DNA of 22,698 bases from an uncultured Eubacterium sp. (GCA_946614405.1 CAMOGZ010000001.1:1-22698); one strand, 5' to 3'. Counted from the stretch's first letter, positions 1 to 10,620 are shown. Notes: a model not told the origin generated them from the letters alone. Translations and numbers: made by a program.

Positions 1-1927
<1,927 letters not shown>

Positions 1928-1935
<8 letters not shown>

Positions 1936-3442
1936 GGATGAACCCTGCCTTCTTGAATTCTTCTACGCCGCGGCGCAGCATCCCCTCTGCCTTATCGGAG
2001 AGCTGACCGGTCTCGTGGATTTCCCTCTTGATTTCCGGATAATGGTCTTCCATATAAGCATAGAACTGCTTCTCGAAAGCTCTGATATCGGAAACCGGAA
2101 TGTCATCCAGCATATCATTAATAGCTGCGTAAATGATCATGACCTGATCCGCTACGTCCAGCGGTCCATACTGACCCTGCTTCAGGATCTCCATGAGTAC
2201 GGCGCCGTGGTCCAGTCTCTTCTTGGTCTCGGCATCGATGTCGGAACCGAACTGGGAGAAGGACTGCAGCTCGCGGTACTGAGCCAGCAGGAGTTTGATC
2301 TTGCTGGAGACCTTCTTCATGGCCTTGATCTGTGCGTTACCACCGACTCGGGATACGGAGATACCGGCGTTGATGGCCGGGCGCTGTCCTGCGAAGAACA
2401 GCTCAGTCTCCAGGAAGATCTGTCCGTCGGTGATGGAAATGACGTTCGTCGGAATGTATGCGGAGATGTCGCCTGCCTGGGTCTCGATGATCGGCAGGGC
2501 GGTAATGGAACCGCCGCCCAGCTCATCGGAAAGCTTGGCTGCTCTCTCCAGCAGTCTGGAGTGCAGGTAGAATACATCTCCCGGGAACGCCTCACGTCCT
2601 GGCGGTCTGCGCAGAAGCAGGGACATGGCACGGTATGCCACGGCGTGCTTGGACAGATCGTCATAGATGATCAGGACGTGTTTTCCCTGATACATGAAGT
2701 ATTCACCCATAGCGCATCCTGCATAGGGCGCGATGTACTGCATCGGCGCAACGGCACTGGCCGTGGCGGAGACAACGATGGTGTACTTCATGGCGTCTTT
2801 CTGTTCTAATGTGTGGACCAGCTGTGCCACGGTGGACTGCTTCTGTCCGATGGCAACGTAAATGCAGATCACATCCTTGCCCTTCTGATTCAGAATGGTA
2901 TCGATGGCGATGGCCGTCTTACCTGTCTGACGGTCACCGATGATCAGCTCACGCTGGCCTTTTCCGATGGGGATCATGGAGTCGATGGCCTTGATTCCGG
3001 TCTGCAGCGGCTCCTTTACCGGCTGGCGCTGGAGTACTCCGGGAGCCGGGTATTCCACCGGTCTGGTCTCCGTCGTATTGATGGCGCCTTTGCCGTCGAT
3101 GGGGCTGCCCAGGGCGTCTACAACGCGGCCGATCATGGCCTCGCCCACCGGTACTTCCACGACGGTTCCCGTCGGCTTGACGATATCCCCTTCTCCGATC
3201 TCACGGTCGGATCCCAGAATAACGGCACCGACGTTATCTTCTTCCAGGTTCAGTGCCATTCCGCGGACTCCGCCGGGGAATTCCAGAAGTTCTCCGGACA
3301 TACACTTATGCAGGCCGTAAACACGGGCGATGCCGTCTCCTACCTGCATAACGGTACCATAATCGGAGATCTCTGTATTATTATTGTAATTCTTGATTTG
3401 TTCCTTTATGATTCCGCTTATTTCATCGGGTCTCAAATTCAT
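1928..3442 (-). CDS. atpA: ATP synthase F1 subunit alpha
   Basis: Non-catalytic nucleotide-binding subunit of F1, alternating with beta in the hexamer. The 504-residue product matches the family. The N-terminal beta-barrel runs to about residue 95, the P-loop GDRQTGKT is at 169-176, and the conserved segments [27 protein letters not shown] and [21 protein letters not shown] follow. The start ATG has an AGGAGG site seven to eight bases upstream. It lies 12 bases after atpH and overlaps atpG by 8 bases, in the standard atpB-E-F-H-A-G-D order. Confidence 0.99.
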
Positions 3443-3454
3443 AGGATATTCCTC

Positions 3455-3991
3455 CTAGTTCTTCATGATCTCTTCAGCGATCCGATCCAGTCTGGTGCGG
3501 AAGGATGCATCGACGAGTTTCCCCTCGACGAATACCTTGACGCCTCCGATCAGGGTCTTGTCGACCTTATTCTTCAGACGGATCTTCTTTCCCAGAAGTC
3601 TGGATGCATCTTCTTCCAGCTTCGTCACCTGCTCTGCTGTAATGGGAACCGCGGAATACACGATTCCATCGGCCATACCATTGGCCTCGTCCACCATTTT
3701 TCCCAGCTGCCGGACGATGTTGTAAAAGCCATAGATCCGGCCTTTGTCTATGAGCAAACAAAGGAAGGACACGACCTCTTCCTGGACGCGCCCGCTGAAG
3801 ATATTCCGAATCATTTCCTTCTTATTCGCAGCAGAAATCGCAGGGTTCAGAAACATGCTGCGCAGTTCTTCTTCTCCCCGCATAATCTCTGCGATCTGTT
3901 CCAGTTCGCTTCTGACTTCATCCACGTGGCCCAGGTCTTTGGCAGCCTCGTAGATCGCTTCCGCATAGATCGTCGAAATTCCTAGCTCCAT
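3455..3991 (-). CDS. atpH: ATP synthase F1 subunit delta
   Basis: Peripheral-stalk subunit that joins subunit b to the top of the alpha/beta hexamer. The 178-residue product fits the OSCP/delta family: an N-terminal helical bundle (YAEAIYEAAKDLGHVDEVRSE), then the more conserved C-terminal segment with TAEQVTKLEEDASRLLGKKI and DKTLIGGVKVFVEGKLVDAS. The start ATG overlaps the atpF stop region by 10 bases, which fits coupled translation. This family diverges quickly, but the GG(V/I)xVxVG-like motif and the operon position make it secure. Confidence 0.97.
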   Translation of the reverse strand: MELGISTIYAEAIYEAAKDLGHVDEVRSELEQIAEIMRGEEELRSMFLNPAISAANKKEMIRNIFSGRVQEEVVSFLCLLIDKGRIYGFYNIVRQLGKMVDEANGMADGIVYSAVPITAEQVTKLEEDASRLLGKKIRLKNKVDKTLIGGVKVFVEGKLVDASFRTRLDRIAEEIMKN

Positions 3992-4491
3992 GGCTTCTCC
4001 TCCGCTTCTGCGAGGATCTGATCAACGATGTCCTGATGGTCCTCTGCGGAGATCTCCCGCTCCAGGATCTTCTCTGCCGCCATGACAGCCAGTGTACCCA
4101 CTTCTTCCTTCAGCTGCTTACGAGCATTGAAGTGCTCTCTGGCGATCTCTTCCTGAGAATGTGCAATGGCTGCATGAGCCTGCTCATTGGCCTCCGCAAC
4201 GATGCCTGCCGCCTGCGTCTTTGCTTCGTCACGGGCATTCTTGATGATGGCCCGTCCCTCTTCTTCTACATTGGCGATCTGCTCATTGTAGTCCGCAAGC
4301 TTCTCTTCCGCCAGGCGGTTGGTCTCTGCCGCGTTGTCCAGTGTATCCTGGACTTCCTGTGAACGTTTCTCCATGAAATCATGGACCTTCTGAAACAGGA
4401 AGTGTCTCAGGATCAGGAACAGAACGAAGAAGGTGATCATCGAGAAGATGAAATCCCAACTGTTAAATTGGATCAATCCTTCTGTCTGCAT
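3982..4491 (-). CDS. atpF: ATP synthase Fo subunit b
   Basis: Peripheral stalk of the Fo sector, anchored in the membrane by one helix and extending as a coiled coil to the delta subunit. The 169-residue product begins MQTEGLIQFNSWDFIFSMIT. A hydrophobic segment spans about residues 13-33 and is followed by a long charged helix (EKRSQEVQDTLDNAAETNRLAEEKLADYNEQI and onward) rich in Ala, Glu and Lys. The C-terminal part VMAAEKILEREISAEDHQ is typical of the family. A GGAG site lies 8 bases before the ATG. Only one b-type gene is present, as in other Firmicutes. Confidence 0.97.
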   Translation of the reverse strand: MQTEGLIQFNSWDFIFSMITFFVLFLILRHFLFQKVHDFMEKRSQEVQDTLDNAAETNRLAEEKLADYNEQIANVEEEGRAIIKNARDEAKTQAAGIVAEANEQAHAAIAHSQEEIAREHFNARKQLKEEVGTLAVMAAEKILEREISAEDHQDIVDQILAEAEEKPWS

Positions 4492-4523
4492 AGTTATAGC
4501 TCCTTCTGACTAAGATTCCTGTA

Positions 4524-4769
<246 letters not shown>

Positions 4770-4781
4770 TCATTCGGCAAA

Positions 4782-5570
4782 TTATGCCTCTTTTATCTCT
4801 ACATCATTGCGATGCTTTCTAGCTTCCCGTTTCAGCCTCCGCTTCTCTGCGGTTTCCGGACTCTGTCCGGAGATGGCCTCTTCCAGATTGATGGTGGTGA
4901 GCATGGTGAAGATATATGCCTGCACCAATGGCTCGAATATATCGAAGAACAGATTCAGCGGAATGACGGTGATACACCGCAGGAACGGTACATCACAGAT
5001 CATGTAGCTGAGGAATTCCATCAGGTGCATCCACAGTTCCACAACGATCATGCCGCCAAAGATGTTTCCGAAGAGTCGCAATGCCAGTGTCACCGGCAGA
5101 ACCACTTCACTGATCAGGTTCAGGGGGATCATGAGATAAATCGGATCACCCAGTTCATCCAGTCTTCCCTTCGGTCCCAGCCGGTAAATACCGGAACCCT
5201 GAATCAGGAAGAAGGACATGACCGCCAGCGCCGCCGTCACATTGATGTCTGCCGTCACGGGGCGGAAACCCAGAAGACCCAGGCTGTTGGCAAAAGCCAG
5301 CCACACGATCAGTGATCCCAGATATGGTGCATAACTTTCTCCGTAGCGTTTTCCCAGATTTTCCTCACAGAATCCGTAGATCCATCCTACCAGAAGTTCT
5401 GCCAGCACCTGTTTACCCTTCGGCACCTTCTGCAGTCCGCTTCCCAGCCAGATCCCCACGATGGCGATCACCACGGCTAATATAAATCCAAAGCAGGTGC
5501 TCTCAGAAAGATGCATCTTGTCCCCGAAGGCTATGATTATCCTTGGGCCCAGTTCATCCACATTGATCAC
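4782..5570 (-). CDS. atpB: ATP synthase Fo subunit a
   Basis: Membrane stator subunit providing the ion half-channels next to the c-ring. The 262-residue product has several hydrophobic helices and the family signature LALRLFGNIFGG, in which Arg165 is the essential arginine. The last helix region is PLVQAYIFTMLTTINLEEAI. Translation most likely starts at a GTG that overlaps the preceding gene's stop as GTGA, with GGAGG about 9 bases upstream. After the last helix there is a charged, basic tail of about 25-30 residues (EKRRLKREARKHRNDVE), longer than in many subunit a proteins. Its function is unknown. Confidence 0.98.
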   Translation of the reverse strand: MINVDELGPRIIIAFGDKMHLSESTCFGFILAVVIAIVGIWLGSGLQKVPKGKQVLAELLVGWIYGFCEENLGKRYGESYAPYLGSLIVWLAFANSLGLLGFRPVTADINVTAALAVMSFFLIQGSGIYRLGPKGRLDELGDPIYLMIPLNLISEVVLPVTLALRLFGNIFGGMIVVELWMHLMEFLSYMICDVPFLRCITVIPLNLFFDIFEPLVQAYIFTMLTTINLEEAISGQSPETAEKRRLKREARKHRNDVEIKEA

Positions 5571-5932
5571 TGCTTCTCACCTCCTTTAAGAACATATACG
5601 GCACCACCGACACAGATTCCCAGTACGCCGATGCCATATCCGACGATTCCTTTCATAGTAAGGAAATAACAGATCACAAGCCCGACGGCATAGATCAGGA
5701 TGCGCAGTCCGTACAGCGCTCCAGCCTTCTTCAGGCTGCCGTCATTCATATAAAGATCCACTACCGTCCCGAGAATATGGAAATTCACGTTCATGGCGAG
5801 TGTTCCCAATATAATGCCAGCAATAAACGGTCCATTCACTCCAATAATGAATATTGAAATAAATGCACCTGCCACTGCAAACACCAAACTGGCGATCCTT
5901 ATGATAAATTCCGCTTGCTTAAAGTCTTTCAT
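5567..5932 (-). CDS. AtpI-like 4-TM protein, second copy
   Basis: A small membrane protein immediately upstream of atpB, the usual position of AtpI (ATP synthase subunit I), a family linked to c-ring assembly and possibly ion handling. From the ATG chosen here it has 121 residues and four hydrophobic segments: about 10-30, 35-55, 73-92 and 96-115. The frame stays open 41 codons further upstream to a TTG, but the upstream part is hydrophilic and unlike the family. GGAGGAG lies about 20 bases upstream of the ATG, too far for an ideal site, so the start is less certain than the gene. RILIYAVGLVICY and GYGIGVLG resemble RLLLYGIAGMICW and GYGAGVLG of the neighbouring gene, so the two look like paralogs. 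It overlaps atpB by 4 bases. Confidence 0.8.
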   Translation of the reverse strand: MKDFKQAEFIIRIASLVFAVAGAFISIFIIGVNGPFIAGIILGTLAMNVNFHILGTVVDLYMNDGSLKKAGALYGLRILIYAVGLVICYFLTMKGIVGYGIGVLGICVGGAVYVLKGGEKQ

Positions 5933-5944
5933 AACACTGAACCT

Positions 5945-5973
5945 AATATACTCCTCCCGAATGGAAAATGCAA
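5945..5973 (-). promoter_or_regulatory. possible sigma-A promoter before the second AtpI-like gene
   Basis: On the minus strand TTGCAT (4/6 to TTGACA), a 17-base spacer and TATATT (5/6 to TATAAT) precede the gene. Transcription would start only about 6 bases before the ATG, giving an almost leaderless message for the atp operon. The chance of a random match is real. Confidence 0.3.
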
Positions 5974-6077
5974 GCATAAAAAGAGGACTGATTCGGAATT
6001 CATCCAAATCATCCCCTATTTTCCAACGTTTTTCACCTATCCGCAAGGTTTTCAATCACGATAATAAGAATTCTTTA

Positions 6078-6470
6078 TCATTTATCATCTTCTTTGCCGG
6101 CGACTGCCCCGGCTTCTGACAATGCAAAACACATCAGGCCGGGCACGCTTCCAAGAACGCCTGCTCCGTATCCGATTATGCAATAGTCGCCCCCCGTCTT
6201 CCAACAAATCATGCCGGCAATGCCATACAGCAGCAGCCGGATCACATAGACCATCGCGGGTCTGGCGAGCAAATGTGTCTTCAGGTAATCCTCTCCGGCA
6301 AAGATCAGAAGCCGCAGATTGATCAGCATCACCACTACCCCGACGATCACACCTGCTGTTGCGCTGAAACTTCCTTTCGTCAGAAAGAATGCTACGATCG
6401 CTGCAGCGATTCCATATACAACACTGCATATGATCAGCAGCTTCATTAATTTACTGTGCGTCTCATTCAT
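6078..6470 (-). CDS. AtpI-like 4-TM protein, first copy
   Basis: Membrane protein of 130 residues with four hydrophobic segments: about 8-30, 35-58, 75-94 and 98-117. Shared motifs (INLRLL versus VNFHIL, RLLLYGIAGMICW versus RILIYAVGLVICY, GYGAGVLG versus GYGIGVLG) mark it as a paralog of the next gene, and its place ahead of atpB supports an AtpI-like role in ATP synthase assembly. I chose the ATG; a TTG three codons upstream is also in frame. Neither has a visible Shine-Dalgarno site. The start is 18 bases after the kinase stop codon and in the same frame, which suggests coupled translation. The family assignment is inferred from topology and context, not from a catalytic motif. Confidence 0.72.
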   Translation of the reverse strand: MNETHSKLMKLLIICSVVYGIAAAIVAFFLTKGSFSATAGVIVGVVVMLINLRLLIFAGEDYLKTHLLARPAMVYVIRLLLYGIAGMICWKTGGDYCIIGYGAGVLGSVPGLMCFALSEAGAVAGKEDDK

Positions 6471-6488
6471 AATAATCAACTTATTAAT

Positions 6489-8096
6489 TTAATTTATATA
6501 TTTTCCCAGCAGCTCTCTCAGCCTCTCCGGCTGGAAGGGCTTGGCGATGTGATCGTTCATCCCTGCCGCCAGGCAGTTGGCCACGTCCTCGTCATAGGCA
6601 TTGGCACTCATGGCGATGATGGGAATCTCCCGGCAGTAATCCCCGGACAAAGCCCGGATGGCCCGGGTGGCCTCATAGCCGTTCATCACCGGCATCTGGA
6701 TGTCCATCAGAACAGCGTCGTAATATCCTTCCCCCTTCTCCTTTATCATCCGAACGCAGATCTCCCCGTTTTCGGCCCGTTCACTGACCATCCCGAACTG
6801 GGACAGGACCAGTTCCGCGATCTCCGCATTGATATCCAGATCCTCCACCATCAGGACTCTCTTTCCCGTCAGGTCCCTCTGTTCCTTCGGAGCATCGGCT
6901 TCTGCCTCTTCCTCCTGGTCCATCACTTCCAGATCCAGCTCCACTGTAAACTCGGAGCCTTCTCCCAGCTTGCTCTTCACTGAGATCACGCCTTCCATCA
7001 TCTCCACCACACTTGCGGTAATGGCAAGTCCAAGGCCGGTCCCCTGGATCCGGTTGATGGTGGTGTTCTTCTCTCTGGAGAAACTGTCGAATATGTATGG
7101 CAGATACTCCTCGCTGATTCCGATCCCCGTATCCCGGATCACGAACCGGTAGCGGCTCTTTCCTGACTGCTCAGAGGGCAATTCCTCCGCCAAGAGGTCC
7201 ACAGTCCTTCCTTCCGGGGTGTATTTGATGGCGTTGCTGACGATATTGATCAGGACCTGCTCGATCCGGAGCTCGTCTCCCCAGACCCTGAAATGCCGTA
7301 CATTGCTGTGATCATAGGTGACCCGCAAGGCTTTGTTCGCGGCCTGCATGGAAGTGATATCCTCGATGCGCCGCAGCACTGCCGCAAGGTCGCAGTCTCC
7401 CATGGACAGCTGCATCTTGCCGCTTTCGATCTTGGACATGTCCAGGACGTCATTGATCAGGGACAGCAGGAAATGGCTGGAGGAGCCGATCTTCTCCAGG
7501 GCATCCTGCACCATCCCGGGGTCATGGATATTCTCCCGGGCGATATTGGTATATCCTACGATGGCGTTCATGGGAGTGCGGATATCGTGAGACATGTTGG
7601 CCAGGAAGTCGTTTCTGGCCCGGTCCCGGGCCTCGGACATGCGGTTCTGGTATTCCTGTTCCCGCCGCATCTGGGCGTCGATGTTATTGGTTCCGATGAT
7701 GAGGTGGCGGCCCGTCTCATCCTCCAGGAGGGTGGCCTTCATGCTGACCCAGACGGATTCCTCCCCGAACATCAGCCGGTGCTTGGTGGTGAAGCTGCCA
7801 TCCCGCTCCAGGATGTTCATGATCCTCTCCTTAACGAAGATCTCCAGGAACCGCTCCTTGTCTTCCGGGTCGATGATCCGGGACATGTTCTTCCTGCTCA
7901 GGTTGAAGAAGTCGTTGCCCTCTTTCTCCACGCCCAGCTCGTCATATTCCTCCGCGGCACTGTACTCGATGAATTCATCGGTATCCGGGTCTACAACGTA
8001 GATGCTGAAGTAGTCCGCCGCCAGGGCTTCTGCCACCTTGGCGTAAGTGCTTGTGTTATACTGTGGCTGCGGGATCGCCTGTATTTCCTTTTTCAC
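6489..8096 (-). CDS. cytosolic PAS hybrid histidine kinase with receiver domain
   Basis: A 535-residue signalling protein without membrane segments. Residues about 20-140 look like a PAS fold (YFSIYVVDPDTDEFIEYS). The dimerisation and phosphoacceptor helix contains MSHDIRTPMNAIVGY with His170. The kinase domain has the N box (LINIVSNAIKYTPEG, 282-296), G1 (DTGIGI, 322-327) and G2 (GTGLGLAI, 352-359). The receiver domain from about 412 carries the acidic pair Glu418-Asp419, phosphoacceptor Asp465 (MDIQMP), Ser497 in MSAN, and Lys519. No HPt or DNA-binding output is present, so the phosphoryl target is unknown. The start is a GTG with GGAGA about 8 bases upstream, inside the short gap after rlmH. 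All catalytic residues are present. Confidence 0.93.
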   Translation of the reverse strand: MKKEIQAIPQPQYNTSTYAKVAEALAADYFSIYVVDPDTDEFIEYSAAEEYDELGVEKEGNDFFNLSRKNMSRIIDPEDKERFLEIFVKERIMNILERDGSFTTKHRLMFGEESVWVSMKATLLEDETGRHLIIGTNNIDAQMRREQEYQNRMSEARDRARNDFLANMSHDIRTPMNAIVGYTNIARENIHDPGMVQDALEKIGSSSHFLLSLINDVLDMSKIESGKMQLSMGDCDLAAVLRRIEDITSMQAANKALRVTYDHSNVRHFRVWGDELRIEQVLINIVSNAIKYTPEGRTVDLLAEELPSEQSGKSRYRFVIRDTGIGISEEYLPYIFDSFSREKNTTINRIQGTGLGLAITASVVEMMEGVISVKSKLGEGSEFTVELDLEVMDQEEEAEADAPKEQRDLTGKRVLMVEDLDINAEIAELVLSQFGMVSERAENGEICVRMIKEKGEGYYDAVLMDIQMPVMNGYEATRAIRALSGDYCREIPIIAMSANAYDEDVANCLAAGMNDHIAKPFQPERLRELLGKYIN

Positions 8097-8112
8097 TAGT
8101 CTGTCTCCTGGT

Positions 8113-8592
8113 CTATTTATGATATGGTTCGTGTCGGATGATCTTGAAACTGCGGTAGATCTGCTCCAGCAGGATCACCCGCATCATCTGGTGGGGGAAG
8201 GTCATGTCCGAGAAGGACAGCTTGTAGTCCCCCCGGTCGCTGACGGCCCGGGACAGTCCCAGGCTTCCTCCTATGACGAAGGTCACGTCGCTTCTGCCCT
8301 CCAGTCCGAGGGTTTCGATCTTCTCTGCCAGGGCCTCTGAGGTCAGTCTCTTTCCCTTGACCTCCAGAGTGATAACAAAGTCATTCCGGCCGATGTGCTC
8401 CAGAATGTCTTTCCCTTCTGCCTCCTTCACCGCCTCCTCATCGGCGGCGCTGGGATTGGCCGCCAGGCGGGATTCCTTCAGTTCGCAGATCCTGAGGCTG
8501 CAGTAGCTCCCCAGCCGTTTGCTGTATTCACTGACTGCATCTCTCCAGTATTTCTCTTTCAGTTTTCCGATGCAGACGATGGTTATATTCAT
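8113..8592 (-). CDS. rlmH: 23S rRNA (pseudouridine1915-N3)-methyltransferase
   Basis: SPOUT-class enzyme that uses S-adenosylmethionine to methylate pseudouridine 1915 in helix 69 of 23S rRNA of assembled ribosomes. The 159-residue product has the family length. It begins MNITIVCIGKLKEKYW and carries the cofactor-binding knot region FVIGGSLGLS (about 106-114), the LSFSDMTFPHQMMRVILLEQ motif (125-144) and the diagnostic C-terminal tail YHK. AGAGGA precedes the ATG. It sits between the metallo-beta-lactamase gene (31-base gap) and the kinase (16-base gap), probably as one transcript. In many Firmicutes rlmH also follows a walJ-type gene near the origin. Confidence 0.97.
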   Translation of the reverse strand: MNITIVCIGKLKEKYWRDAVSEYSKRLGSYCSLRICELKESRLAANPSAADEEAVKEAEGKDILEHIGRNDFVITLEVKGKRLTSEALAEKIETLGLEGRSDVTFVIGGSLGLSRAVSDRGDYKLSFSDMTFPHQMMRVILLEQIYRSFKIIRHEPYHK

Positions 8593-8623
8593 TGCGATTC
8601 CTCTCTTATCGTCTATTTGCGAT

Positions 8624-9436
8624 CTATTCTCCGACCCGGAATCGCCGGCTGCATTCGTCCCTCAGGATCACATCCAGCGTCAGGTCCTGCCCTACGTAGT
8701 AGTCATTCTCGAACAAAATATTCCGGACTGTGAGGAAGGCCTGCTGAGGCGTATTATTCTCCCGGGACAGATGTCCCAGCAGCACCACCGGCGGCTCCTC
8801 CTTCTCTCTGGTATCCAGCATCTTCGAGATCACGTTGCCGGCGGTCTCGTTGGACAGGTGGCCGTGATCTCCCAGTATTCTCTGCTTCAGCGGATAAGGA
8901 TAGGGACCCATCTGAAGAATATTCACCTCGTGGTTTGCCTCCAGCACCAGAATATCCGCTTCCCGGATCTGACTGAAGATGTCATCTGTGATACACCCGG
9001 TATCCGTAACGATGGTGATCTGTTCCCCGTCCTGACAGAAGCTGTAGCCCGTGGGCTCGCCGGCGTCATGGGACAGGGAGAAGGGTCTCACCTGAATGTC
9101 ACCGACGCTGAAATCCTCCAGGGGATCCGGCAGCCGGTGGGTCCGTCCTTCCGGAAGCCGGTCCGGTTCGATGCCGCTCAGGGTCCCGGCAGAGCCAAAG
9201 ACCTGAGCCCGTTTGGCCTTCCGGCCCAACATACGGATGCTCCTTACATGGTCGATGTGTTCGTGGGTCAGCAGGATCCCGTCCACGTCCTCCGGTTCGT
9301 GGCCGTTTTCTTCCAGGCCTGCCAGTATACGCTTGCCGGTGATCCCCACATCCACCAGCAGCGTTGTATTGTCACTCTCCACCAGATAGCAGTTCCCGGA
9401 ACTGCCACTGGCAAAAGAACAGAAATGTAATGCCAT
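8624..9436 (-). CDS. MBL-fold metallohydrolase of the WalJ/YycJ type
   Basis: A 270-residue metallo-beta-lactamase-fold protein. The metal-binding motif THEHIDH is at 57-63 (His58, His60, Asp62, His63). Further ligands probably lie in TDTGCI and EANHEVNIL and in the late LLGHLS segment. The opening LHFCSFASGSSGNCYLVES is typical of the YycJ/WalJ group, whose members have been linked to cell-wall signalling and to DNA exonuclease activity. It is usually found near rlmH, which is the neighbour here. There is no walRK pair in the window. A GGAG site lies 8 bases before the ATG. The substrate is inferred from family only. Confidence 0.9.
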   Translation of the reverse strand: MALHFCSFASGSSGNCYLVESDNTTLLVDVGITGKRILAGLEENGHEPEDVDGILLTHEHIDHVRSIRMLGRKAKRAQVFGSAGTLSGIEPDRLPEGRTHRLPDPLEDFSVGDIQVRPFSLSHDAGEPTGYSFCQDGEQITIVTDTGCITDDIFSQIREADILVLEANHEVNILQMGPYPYPLKQRILGDHGHLSNETAGNVISKMLDTREKEEPPVVLLGHLSRENNTPQQAFLTVRNILFENDYYVGQDLTLDVILRDECSRRFRVGE

Positions 9437-9470
9437 AATTCAACTCCTTCTGAAATAGTATATCACAATG

Positions 9471-9499
9471 TTGACATCTTTTTTCGATTTACTTATTAT
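9471..9499 (+). promoter_or_regulatory. sigma-A promoter of RNase HI gene
   Basis: A perfect TTGACA, a 17-base spacer and TATTAT (5/6) lie upstream of the RNase HI start. An overlapping TATAAT three bases downstream would give a 20-base spacer and is less likely. Predicted leader is about 29 bases with a strong GGAGAAGGGGG ribosome site. Confidence 0.65.
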
Positions 9500-9534
9500 A
9501 ATTGTGTAGAAAAGAAACAGGAGAAGGGGGATAT

Positions 9535-10080
9535 ATGGGACAGATTTTACGGATGTATACCGATGGGGGATGCGCCGGCAACCAGAGTGACGAGAACCTC
9601 GGGGGCTGGGGCGCCATCCTGGAATTCGGAGAACATAAGAAAGAATTATACGGAAGCGAAGCCAATACCACCAACAACCGGATGGAACTCACCGCTGTGA
9701 TCTCCGCCTTTCAGGCGCTGAACCGGGACGGCGTCACCGTCCAGGTCTTCACGGACAGTTCTTACGTAGCCAACTGCTTCCGGCAGAAGTGGTATGCCGG
9801 CTGGGAGAAGAACGGCTGGAAGAATTCCAAGAAACAGCCGGTGGAGAATCAGGAGCTCTGGCAGACTCTTCTGGCTCTGGTCCGCCGCCACAATGTGACC
9901 TTCTACCGGGTCAAGGGCCACGTGAACCTGGAGAGCAAGAGTACCAATCTGGACAGCCTCTATCAGAAGTTCTGTCAGACCAACGGTCCTGGCTTCAGCT
10001 ATGAGGACTTCCTGTATATTACCAAAATGAACAACCGCGCGGATGAGCTTGCCAATGTGGGGATCGATGAGATCCGGTAA
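9535..10080 (+). CDS. rnhA: ribonuclease HI with a lineage-type insertion
   Basis: Cuts the RNA strand of RNA-DNA hybrids, for example R-loops and replication primers. The 181-residue product has the DEDD catalytic set: Asp10 (MYTDGG), Glu51 (NNRMELTAV), Asp74 (VFTDSSYV) and Asp170 (NNRADELAN). The flexible-loop histidine is His129 (YRVKGH). In Escherichia coli RNase HI the corresponding His and last Asp are 10 residues apart, whereas here they are 41 apart, because of an inserted segment (VNLESKSTNLDSLYQKFCQT and on to the TKMNNRAD motif). The ATG chosen has an excellent purine-rich ribosome site; an ATT/ATG-type extension 11 codons upstream has none. It is head-on to a leftward fork. Confidence 0.95.
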   Translation: MGQILRMYTDGGCAGNQSDENLGGWGAILEFGEHKKELYGSEANTTNNRMELTAVISAFQALNRDGVTVQVFTDSSYVANCFRQKWYAGWEKNGWKNSKKQPVENQELWQTLLALVRRHNVTFYRVKGHVNLESKSTNLDSLYQKFCQTNGPGFSYEDFLYITKMNNRADELANVGIDEIR

Positions 10081-10106
10081 GCCTGCAAAGAAAGGATAGA
10101 GAGATT

Positions 10107-10613
10107 ATGGGACGCAAAGAAAAACAATTAAAAAATCTGCAGCTGGCACTTCTGATGACCGGCATCGCAACCGGTCTGGTGCTGCTCTTCTGGTGCTATG
10201 TGAACTTCCTGACCGGACCTCTGGCCAACGCAGAGAAAGAGATGATCAATCCGCTCTACGGCCTGAGCGTCATTGTCTTCATGGCAGCCCTCAGCTGTGC
10301 TTATTCCTTCATCAATTTCAATAATCTGAGAAAGCTGAAGCTGAAGGATCCGGATCACATGCTCCGCTCCGCCTTCCTGGTACAAACGGAACGCTTCATC
10401 TCCGGAGCCCAGGGCGTCATGGTGGTAACGGTCATCATGTTCCTCTACTGGCTGATCTACAGCAGAGTGACCAACATCACCTACTACCAGGACGCATCAG
10501 ACCAGTTCCAGAGCTTCACCCAGCTGAACACGATCTGGCTGGCACTGATGCTCATCGCCGCCATCTTCTCAGTGATGGCCGGCTACAAAGCCTTCCAGGT
10601 AAAGAATACGTAA
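10107..10613 (+). CDS. unknown 4-TM membrane protein
   Basis: I do not recognise this 168-residue protein. It has four clear hydrophobic segments: about 12-34, 48-70, 98-118 and 140-162. The N-terminus is basic (MGRKEKQLKN), a polar loop follows segment 2 (NNLRKLKLKDPDH), and a polar loop around 120-138 contains SRVTNITYYQDASDQFQSFT. No catalytic or transport motif was found. It follows RNase HI by 26 bases with AAAGGA about 10 bases before the ATG, so it is probably co-transcribed with it, and it ends 7 bases before a strong terminator. Codon use resembles its neighbours. Confidence 0.8.
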   Translation: MGRKEKQLKNLQLALLMTGIATGLVLLFWCYVNFLTGPLANAEKEMINPLYGLSVIVFMAALSCAYSFINFNNLRKLKLKDPDHMLRSAFLVQTERFISGAQGVMVVTVIMFLYWLIYSRVTNITYYQDASDQFQSFTQLNTIWLALMLIAAIFSVMAGYKAFQVKNT

Positions 10614-10620
10614 TATAACG

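Noticed and set aside
2813..3985. 390-codon plus-strand frame
   Set aside because: Antisense to atpA and atpH, with no protein-like motifs.
5933..6055. N-terminal extension of the second AtpI-like gene from a TTG
   Set aside because: Hydrophilic, unlike the family, and without a ribosome site; the internal ATG gives the expected length, although its ribosome site is also weak.
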